Assembly: GCA_020637195.1 (NCBI GenBank)
Contig: JACJWK010000006.1
Location: 62,001 to 126,000, forward strand
Length of the DNA stretch: 64,000 nt
Direction of reading: 5' to 3'
Source: Microthrixaceae bacterium
GTDB lineage: Bacteria > Actinomycetota > Acidimicrobiia > Acidimicrobiales > DATDAH01
Positions within the stretch are counted from its first letter, which is position 1; every line of letters begins with the position of its first letter. Below are positions 57,954-64,000 of this stretch, one piece after another. The notes below the pieces were generated by a model that did not search any database, had not been told where the DNA came from, and saw only the letters and a program-made list of their open reading frames with translations. Made by a program: the position numbers and the translations under genes.

Positions 57954-60353
57954 GTGACCGACGACGACGGCGCCGCCCCCCAGCCCGACCCGGGTGACGA
58001 GCACCTGCGCGTCGGGGCGGCCAAGGCCAGCGCCGCGGGGCTCCCCGGGGTGATCGCCGGCACCCGCATGGCCGTCGCCGAGATGGGGGTGCGGCGGGGG
58101 GCCCGGGCGCTGCTGCGGGTCAACCAGGCCGACGGGTTCGACTGCCCGGGCTGCGCCTGGCCCGAGAGCGCGCCCCGGGGCGACGACGGGGCCCGGGGCC
58201 GGGGCGAGCCGGTGCGCAGCCACGCCGAGTTCTGCGAGAACGGCATGAAGGCGGTCGCCGAGGAGGCCACCACCCGTCGGGTGGGCGCCGACTTCTTCGC
58301 CGCCCATCCGATCCGCGAGCTGGCCGCCCGCAGCGACCACTGGCTCGGCAGCCGGGGCCGTCTCACCGAGCCGATGGTGAAGCGCCCGGGGTCCGACCAC
58401 TACGAGCCGGTCGGGTGGGACGAGGCCCTCGGCCTCGTGGCCGACGAGCTCCGGCGGCTCGACCACCCCGACCGGGCGGTGTTCTACACCTCGGGTCGCA
58501 CCAGCAACGAGGCCGCCTTCCTCTACCAGCTGCTCGTCCGCCGCCTCGGCACGAACAACCTGCCCGACTGCTCGAACCTGTGCCACGAGTCGAGCGGGGT
58601 CGCCCTCACCGAGACCCTCGGCGTGGGCAAGGGCAGCGTGACGCTCGACGACCTCGCCCACACCGACCTGGTCCTGGTCGTGGGGCAGAACCCCGGCACC
58701 AACCACCCGCGCATGCTGACCGCGCTCGAGCGGGCGAAGGAGAACGGCGCCAGGGTCGTCGCGGTCAACCCGCTGCCGGAGGCGGGCCTGCTCCGCTTCA
58801 AGAACCCGCAGCGGGCCACCGGCGTCCTCGGCCGCGGGACCGAGCTGGCCGACCTGTTCCTCCAGATCCGGGTCAACGGCGACCTCGCCCTGTTCCAGGC
58901 CCTCAACCGGGGCCTGCTCGACCGGGCCGCCACCGACCCGTCGGCGATCGACCGCCCGTTCCTCGACGAGCACTGCGACGGGTTCGACGAGCTCGCCGCC
59001 CACCTCGCCGCCCTCGACTGGGACGACATCGACCGGGCCACCGGCCTGTCGAGGTCGGAGATCGACGCCGCCCTCGACCTGGTCCTCGCCGCCGACCGCA
59101 TCATCGTGTGCTGGGCCATGGGCCTCACCCAGCACCGCAACTCGGTGCCCACGATCCGCGAGATTGTCAACTTCTGCCTGCTGCGGGGCAACGTGGGGCG
59201 CCCGGGCGCCGGCGTCTGCCCGGTCCGGGGGCACAGCAACGTGCAGGGCGACCGCACGATGGGCATCCACGAGCGGCCCCGGGCGGCGCTGCTCGACGCG
59301 CTGGAGGCCGAGTTCGGCTTCGCCCCGCCACGCGACGCCGGCTACGACGTGGTGGACGCGATCCGAGCCATGCGCGACGGCCGCGTCGACGTCTTCTTCG
59401 GGCTCGGCGGGAACTTCGTGGCCGCCGCCCCCGACACCGAGGTCACCAGCGAGGCCATGACCCGCTGCCGGCTCACGGCCCACGTCTCCACGAAGCTCAA
59501 CCGGTCCCACACGGTGTGCGGGGACACCGCCGTGATCCTGCCCTGCCTCGGGCGGACCGAGCGCGACGTCCAGGCCTCCGGCGAGCAGTACGTCACCGTC
59601 GAGGACTCGATGGGGATGGTGCACGCCAGCCGGGGCCGGCTCGAGCCGGCCTCGCCCCACCTGCGCAGCGAGGTGGCCATCGTCGCCGGCCTCGCCGCCG
59701 CCACCTTCGGGCCCGCCGGCGGCACGGCCCCGGACGGCGGGGGGCCCGACCTCGACTGGGCGGCGTTCGCCGACGACTACGGCTCGATCCGCGACCGCAT
59801 CGAGGCCGTCGTGCCCGGCTTCGATCGCTTCAACGAGCGCTCGGCGGCGCCGGCGGGCTTCGCCCTGCCCCACCCGGTCCGCGACTCCCGGACGTTCCCC
59901 ACCGCCACCGGGCGGGCCCGCCTGACCGTCAACCACCTTGACGTGCTGGACGTGCCCGACGGGCACCTGCTCCTGCAGACCATCCGGTCGCACGACCAGT
60001 TCAACACCACCATCTACGGCCTCGACGACCGCTACCGCGGCATCCACCAGGGCCGCCGGGTCGTGTTCGCCCACGCCGACGACCTCGCCGCCCTGGGCGT
60101 GGCCGACGGCCGGCTGGTCGACCTCGTGGGGGCGCCCGACCACCCGGGGGGCGCGGCGCGGCGGGCCCCCCGGTTCCGTGTGGTCGCCTATCCGGTGGCG
60201 CGGGGCACGTGCGCCGCGTACTTCCCCGAGGCCAACGTGCTGGTCCCCCTCGACAGCACCGCCGAGGGCAGCAACACCCCCACCTCGAAGTCGGTGATCG
60301 TGCGGCTCGAGCCGGCGAGCGACGATCCGCCGTCGGCGGGCGGGGGCGTGTGA
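57954..60353 (+). CDS. FdhF/YdeP-family molybdopterin oxidoreductase
   Basis: 799 aa. An N-terminal CxxC (GFDCPGC, Cys64 and Cys67) of the YdeP subfamily is followed by the molybdopterin domains: FYTSGRTSNEAAFLYQLLVR, NLCHESSGVALTETLGVG, LVLVVGQNPGTNHPRMLTAL, LRGNVGRPGAGVCPVRGHSN, and a C-terminal dinucleotide domain (RGTCAAYFPEANVLVPLDST). Formate dehydrogenase H relatives carry Se-Cys or Cys at the Mo site; here the NLCHE region replaces it. The substrate of YdeP-type enzymes is not settled; acid resistance is reported in E. coli. No sulfur-cluster partner was seen. Confidence 0.86.
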   Translation: MTDDDGAAPQPDPGDEHLRVGAAKASAAGLPGVIAGTRMAVAEMGVRRGARALLRVNQADGFDCPGCAWPESAPRGDDGARGRGEPVRSHAEFCENGMKAVAEEATTRRVGADFFAAHPIRELAARSDHWLGSRGRLTEPMVKRPGSDHYEPVGWDEALGLVADELRRLDHPDRAVFYTSGRTSNEAAFLYQLLVRRLGTNNLPDCSNLCHESSGVALTETLGVGKGSVTLDDLAHTDLVLVVGQNPGTNHPRMLTALERAKENGARVVAVNPLPEAGLLRFKNPQRATGVLGRGTELADLFLQIRVNGDLALFQALNRGLLDRAATDPSAIDRPFLDEHCDGFDELAAHLAALDWDDIDRATGLSRSEIDAALDLVLAADRIIVCWAMGLTQHRNSVPTIREIVNFCLLRGNVGRPGAGVCPVRGHSNVQGDRTMGIHERPRAALLDALEAEFGFAPPRDAGYDVVDAIRAMRDGRVDVFFGLGGNFVAAAPDTEVTSEAMTRCRLTAHVSTKLNRSHTVCGDTAVILPCLGRTERDVQASGEQYVTVEDSMGMVHASRGRLEPASPHLRSEVAIVAGLAAATFGPAGGTAPDGGGPDLDWAAFADDYGSIRDRIEAVVPGFDRFNERSAAPAGFALPHPVRDSRTFPTATGRARLTVNHLDVLDVPDGHLLLQTIRSHDQFNTTIYGLDDRYRGIHQGRRVVFAHADDLAALGVADGRLVDLVGAPDHPGGAARRAPRFRVVAYPVARGTCAAYFPEANVLVPLDSTAEGSNTPTSKSVIVRLEPASDDPPSAGGGV

Positions 60354-60363
60354 TGCTGCGGTG

Positions 60364-61104
60364 ATGGGCGACGACCGCGACCGCGATCCCACCGTCGGTC
60401 CCGGGCCGGGGACCGGGGACGCTCCCGACGACGAGGCCTCCGACGAGGCCTCCGACGACGACGCCCAGTTCGGCCTGGGACGCGGCCTCGGCGCCATCCT
60501 CGGGCCCGGCGTCGCCGATCGGGGCGCCGGGCCCCTCCCCGCGCCCGCCGGCGGCCTCGCCGCGCTGTTCGGCGCCGCCCCGGGGGACCGCGTCGCGCCG
60601 CGGGTCGACGCGCTCGACGACCCCGGTGCCCGGGTGAACGGTCCCGGGCTCGCTCCCCGGACCGGTTCCGGCCGGGTCCCCCCGCCGCTTCCCCTGTTGC
60701 CGCGCGACGGCCGGCGGGCCCGGCGGGTGCATCCCGCGGCGGCGCCCCTGCGGGCGGCGGTCGAGGCCCAGCTGGCCGCCTTCGTGCAGGCCATCGACCT
60801 CGACGTGGCGGTGCACCTCCGACCGGGTCCCGGCGGCGGACGCCTCACCGTCGTCCGCCCGGGGCCGGGCACGCTGCCCGCCGACGAGATGGACGAGCTC
60901 TGCCGCGCGGTCCGGTCCTTCGTCGGCGAGCGCCGCCTCACCACCGACGACTTCGCCGCGGCCGGTCACCACTGCGTGGCCTTCGGCCCCCGTCCCCTCA
61001 CCAGCGCCGGTGTCTACGTGCTGGGGCGCCGGGACCGGGGCCTCACCATGGACGAGCGCTGGGCGGTCCATCAACAGCTCGTGCCCGCGGCGCGCCCGGC
61101 CTGA
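60364..61104 (+). CDS. Hypothetical protein with a ParB-like GLGRGLGA motif
   Basis: 246 aa from the ATG at 60364; a GTG 3 nt earlier is possible. The first 35 residues are acidic. FGLGRGLGAILGPG follows, with GLGRGLGA identical to the ParB N-terminus in this window. A Pro/Arg-rich disordered stretch leads to a folded C-terminal part (about 130-240) with VEAQLAAFVQAIDLDVAVHL, AVRSFVGERRLTTDD and GVYVLGRRDRGLTMDERW, which has no recognised family. Interaction with ParA or an ATPase is a hypothesis. Confidence 0.6.
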   Translation: MGDDRDRDPTVGPGPGTGDAPDDEASDEASDDDAQFGLGRGLGAILGPGVADRGAGPLPAPAGGLAALFGAAPGDRVAPRVDALDDPGARVNGPGLAPRTGSGRVPPPLPLLPRDGRRARRVHPAAAPLRAAVEAQLAAFVQAIDLDVAVHLRPGPGGGRLTVVRPGPGTLPADEMDELCRAVRSFVGERRLTTDDFAAAGHHCVAFGPRPLTSAGVYVLGRRDRGLTMDERWAVHQQLVPAARPA

Positions 61105-61183
61105 CTCCGGCGCGCCCCGCCTGACTCCGGCGCCGACGCCGGCCGGTTCCCGGTTCGGCGGCGCGTGCGGCGCACCGCGCCTC

Positions 61184-61189
61184 TAACCT
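61184..61189 (+). promoter_or_regulatory. -10 box of a leaderless promoter for the DUF5318 gene
   Basis: TAACCT, 7 nt, then the GTG at 61197. Same design as before the CwlM-like gene. No ribosome-binding site is visible. Confidence 0.6.
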
Positions 61190-61196
61190 TTCGGTC

Positions 61197-61586
61197 GTGA
61201 GCTTCAGCGCCGGAGCCATCCGGGGTGCCGAGCACGGCAACGGGGCGGGGGCCGTCGACTACCGCCTGGCCCGCCACGCGCTGGTGACCGAGTTCAAGAA
61301 GGGCCGCCTGGCCGAGCACGAGGTGTGCGACGCGCACCCCGAGCTGGTGCGGGCCGCCCGGGAGCTGGGCGAGCCCACCTCCATGACCTGCCCGATCTGC
61401 GAGGAGACGCAGGTGGTGCTCGTCTCCTACGTCTTCGGGCCGCGCCTGCCCGCCCACGGGCGCTGCATCAGCGAGAAGGGGGAGCTGGCCAAGTTGGCCC
61501 GGCGGTCCGCCGAGCTCACCTGCTACGTGGTCGAGGTGTGCCCCAACTGCTCGTGGAACCACCTCGCCCGGGTGTTCCCGCTCTGA
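61197..61586 (+). CDS. DUF5318-family zinc-ribbon protein
   Basis: 129 aa from a GTG. The core has YRLARHALVTEFKKGRLAEH and EVCDAHPELVRAARELGEPT, then two Cys pairs, CPICEE and CPNCSW, separated by about 55 residues; these probably bind zinc. In Mycobacterium a protein of this family is encoded next to ponA1 (Rv0049/Rv0050), and here a PBP1 gene follows, so the neighbourhood is conserved. Function unknown. Confidence 0.85.
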   Translation: MSFSAGAIRGAEHGNGAGAVDYRLARHALVTEFKKGRLAEHEVCDAHPELVRAARELGEPTSMTCPICEETQVVLVSYVFGPRLPAHGRCISEKGELAKLARRSAELTCYVVEVCPNCSWNHLARVFPL

Positions 61587-61713
61587 GGGGCGACCCTCCG
61601 GTGGGAACCCGCGGCGGGCCGCCGACGTGGAACCTCGAGATGGTGGCATTACGATTCCGTGACGCAACGCCGGGTCGCCGCGGCGCACCCCACCACCCGG
61701 CGTCGAGTCTGCG

Positions 61714-64000
61714 ATGAGCGAACCCCGAACCGGCGTGCGAGACGTTCCCGACGGCATGCGCGTCACCCGACGCGGCAAGCTGAAGAAGCTGCGCAAGCGC
61801 AGCCTGCTCTGGCGCTGGCGCCGGGTCTTCTACCTCGCCCTGCTGCTCGTGGTCGGTGGTGCGGCGGGTGCCTTCTGGGTGCTGTCCCAGGTGGAGCTGC
61901 CCGCGGCCAACGACCAGCTCCGCCAGACCACGTTCGTCTGCTTCGCCCAGACCACCGAGGGCTGCGGACCCGAGAACGCGGACTTCAAGCTGAAGGGCGA
62001 CGAGGACCGGGTCAACATCACCTACGAGGACCTGCCCGACGTCGTCGTCGAGGCCGTGATCTCGGCCGAGGACCGCGACTTCTTCCAGCACGGCGGCATC
62101 GACCCGGTCGGCATCGCCCGGGCGGTGATGGCCAACGCCAACGAGGAGGAGATCACCCAGGGCGGCTCGACCATCACCCAGCAGTACGTCAAGAACGTCT
62201 ACCTCACGCGCGAGCGCTCGATCACCCGCAAGCTCCGCGAGGCGATCCTGGCGGTGCGCCTCGACGACGAGCTGTCGAAGGAGGAGATCCTCGAGCGCTA
62301 CCTCAACACGATCTACTTCGGCCGCGGCGCCTACGGCATCCAGGCCGCGGCCCGCAACTACTTCCGCCACGACATCCAGGAGCTCGACGGCCTCGACAAC
62401 ACCACCGGGCAGTTCTCGCCGGTCGAGCTGGCCCAGGTGGCCTACCTGGCCGGGCTGATCCGGGCCCCCGAGAGCGCCGACGCCCAGCGCAACCCGAACG
62501 TGGCCACGCAGCGGCGCGACTCGGTGCTCGCCGCGATGCTCGACGAGGGCTACATCACCCAGGACGAGCACGACGCCGCCGTGGCGGAGGGGTGGGAGGT
62601 CGACGACCTCTTCGCCTCGCGCAACATCGTCAGCCGCTCGCCGGCGACCACCCTCGGCGTGGTGCGCGACCACGAGCACGGCACCGAGTACTTCGCCGAG
62701 TACGTCCGCCAGCAGCTCGTCGAGCAGTTCGGCGAGGACCAGGTCTACGGCGGTGGGTTGCGGGTGTACACCACGCTCAGCCTGCCCATCCAGCAGGCCG
62801 CCTACGACACGGTGACCGGCACCCTGGACCTGCCCGGCGACCCCGCCGCGTCCATCGTCGCCCTCGACGACCGTGGACGCGTGCGGGCGATGATGGGCGG
62901 CACCGACTTCGCCAACCAGTCCGTGAACCTGGCGGTCGGCGTCGAGGGCGGCGGCTCGGGTCGACAGCCCGGCTCGTCGTTCAAGCCCTTCGCGGTGGCC
63001 ACCGCCCTGAAGGAGGGCTACTCGGCGCAGGCGCGGATGACGGTGCCCAGCAGCGGCGCGTTCAACCTGGCGGACTACAACGCGGGCGGCGGCACCTGGG
63101 AGGTGTCGGGCGGCGGCGGCAGCCACTCGGTCATGACCGCCCTGCCGGCCTCGTCGAACATGTTCTTCGCCACCCTCATGCTCAAGCTCGGCTCGGCCAG
63201 CGTCATCGAGACCGCCCACCAGATGGGCGTCACCGCCGACCTGCCCGAGGTGCCCTCGATCGTGCTGGGCGCGGGCGAGGTGTCGCCGCTCGACATGGCG
63301 TCGGCCTACTCCACGTTCATGAACCACGGCACCCACTACGAGCCGCAGGTCATCAGCCGGGTCGAGGACGCCGACGGCAACGTCATCTGGGAGGCCCCCG
63401 AGACGGGCCAGCAGGTCCTCACCCCCGAGGTGGCCGACATCACCACCACCGCCATGCGCAGCGTCGTCACCAGCGGCACCGGCACGGCGGCGTCGCTCGG
63501 CGACATCGCCGCCGCGGGCAAGACGGGGACCACCCAGAACAACAAGGACGCCTGGTTCGTCGGCTTCCGCTGCAACTTCGTGGCCTCGGTGTGGATGGGC
63601 TACCCGGGGTTCAACGGCGAGCCGGTGGTGCCCATGACGAACGTCCACGGCGAGCGCCAGGAGGGCGGCCGCTTCCCCGCCCGGATGTGGCACGACTTCA
63701 TGACCACCGTCGACCCGCTGCTGAACGACAACTGCGATCTCGCCAGCGTGTCGGACTTCCCCGACGGCAAGGACTACGACGACGACGGGGACCTGCCCGG
63801 CAGCGCCATCCCGGGCACCGTCGACACCACCCCCGACGTGCCCGTCAGCGTCACCGCGCCGCCCGTCACCTCGCCGCCGGTCACCACGCCGCCCACCACC
63901 GCGCCGCCCGTCACCACCCCGCCGACGCCCACCACGTCCCCCGGCGGCGTGCGGAACGGCGGGGGCGAGGCGGCCGACGGGCCGCCGGGCGGGACCCGAC
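61714..64000 (+). CDS. Class A penicillin-binding protein (PBP1), 3' end outside window
   Basis: At least 762 codons, no stop before 64000. A basic cytoplasmic start and one membrane helix (near 33-58, VFYLALLLVVGGAAGAFWVL) lead into the glycosyltransferase domain (EAVISAEDRDFFQHGGIDPV, GGSTITQQYVKN, YLNTIYFGRGAYGIQAAAR), then the transpeptidase domain with SSFK (Ser about 422), SSN and KTGTT (Lys about 601). It both polymerises and cross-links peptidoglycan. The tail turns into a Pro/Thr-rich stretch. The 127-nt gap before it has GGAACC-like ECF promoter half-sites (near 61600-61640) but no clear choice. Confidence 0.93.
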   Translation, partial: MSEPRTGVRDVPDGMRVTRRGKLKKLRKRSLLWRWRRVFYLALLLVVGGAAGAFWVLSQVELPAANDQLRQTTFVCFAQTTEGCGPENADFKLKGDEDRVNITYEDLPDVVVEAVISAEDRDFFQHGGIDPVGIARAVMANANEEEITQGGSTITQQYVKNVYLTRERSITRKLREAILAVRLDDELSKEEILERYLNTIYFGRGAYGIQAAARNYFRHDIQELDGLDNTTGQFSPVELAQVAYLAGLIRAPESADAQRNPNVATQRRDSVLAAMLDEGYITQDEHDAAVAEGWEVDDLFASRNIVSRSPATTLGVVRDHEHGTEYFAEYVRQQLVEQFGEDQVYGGGLRVYTTLSLPIQQAAYDTVTGTLDLPGDPAASIVALDDRGRVRAMMGGTDFANQSVNLAVGVEGGGSGRQPGSSFKPFAVATALKEGYSAQARMTVPSSGAFNLADYNAGGGTWEVSGGGGSHSVMTALPASSNMFFATLMLKLGSASVIETAHQMGVTADLPEVPSIVLGAGEVSPLDMASAYSTFMNHGTHYEPQVISRVEDADGNVIWEAPETGQQVLTPEVADITTTAMRSVVTSGTGTAASLGDIAAAGKTGTTQNNKDAWFVGFRCNFVASVWMGYPGFNGEPVVPMTNVHGERQEGGRFPARMWHDFMTTVDPLLNDNCDLASVSDFPDGKDYDDDGDLPGSAIPGTVDTTPDVPVSVTAPPVTSPPVTTPPTTAPPVTTPPTPTTSPGGVRNGGGEAADGPPGGTR

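Noticed and set aside
56409..60944. 1511-codon minus-strand frame opposite the lipase and molybdopterin enzyme
   Set aside because: Antisense shadow. The plus-strand proteins are clear families.

Overview
The window is about 64 kb of very GC-rich DNA from a high-GC actinobacterium. The left end has the gene order found beside the replication origin in Mycobacterium and relatives: yidC, jag, rsmG, parA, parB, a CwlM-like gene, trxA, trxB, an ECF sigma/anti-sigma pair, a large secreted protein and the CCA-adding enzyme. Three parS sites lie just before parA, so the origin should lie just left of base 1. No rRNA, tRNA, CRISPR array, transposase or integrase was seen. The mix of leaderless-type promoters, F420/CoA-metabolism genes and DUF222-HNH and AbiEi/DUF559 genes suggests an environmental actinobacterium, perhaps of the class Acidimicrobiia; that placement is an inference.

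Layout. 1-4.2 kb: YidC end, Jag, RsmG, parS sites, ParA and ParB. 4.3-8.2 kb (minus): CwlM-like pseudo-amidase, thioredoxin, PH-domain protein, thioredoxin reductase, membrane proteins. 8.3-17.6 kb (minus): an MMPL exporter behind a palindromic operator, an anti-sigma/ECF sigma pair with frame disruptions, a Ser/Thr kinase, DegV, a large secreted DUF6049-type protein and a GNAT. 17.7-20.2 kb: a histone-deacetylase-fold enzyme and the CCA-adding enzyme. 21.4-26.5 kb: a sigma-B-type partner-switching module (STAS protein, three ATPase-fold anti-sigma proteins, sigma factor, SpoIIE phosphatase) with matching promoters. 26.5-31.1 kb: a methyltransferase, a diguanylate cyclase, a frameshifted LPASG surface protein and a divergent TetR regulator sharing a 26-bp palindrome. 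31.2-32.6 kb: a DUF222-HNH gene. 32.8-35.6 kb: a thiolase next to a cysteine-free HMG-CoA-synthase-like/DUF35 fusion. 35.7-41.8 kb: a chain of overlapping genes (lipoprotein, sulfatase lipoprotein, beta-propeller, CoA-transferase) followed by a cytochrome c. 41.8-43.2 kb: two related secreted proteins. 43.7-48.3 kb: a CoA-thioester degradation cluster (two acyl-CoA dehydrogenases, a CoA-transferase, two MaoC proteins). 48.4-55.3 kb: a diguanylate cyclase, a dioxygenase, DUF3097, a SnoaL-like protein, an AbiEi/DUF559 gene between repeats, an F420 oxidoreductase and a phosphotransferase. 55.7-64 kb: a frameshifted lipase, a molybdopterin oxidoreductase, a protein with a ParB-like motif, DUF5318 and a class A penicillin-binding protein cut by the window end.

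Three systems stand out. The first is the sigma-B-type switch: phosphatase, ATPase-fold anti-sigma proteins, STAS antagonist and sigma factor lie together, and four promoters with a GGGTA -10 core sit before its own genes, so it probably autoregulates. The second is cell-envelope control: a catalytically intact kinase with an external domain stands where mycobacteria carry a MurJ-pseudokinase fusion, and the nearby CwlM homologue has lost its zinc ligands. The third is a set of repeat families: a 69-bp element at two loci about 9 kb apart, tandem REP-like hairpins at 44.9 kb, and a two-hairpin element that brackets the AbiEi/DUF559 gene and encodes its tail. Four genes carry frame disruptions, which may be real decay or base-calling errors.
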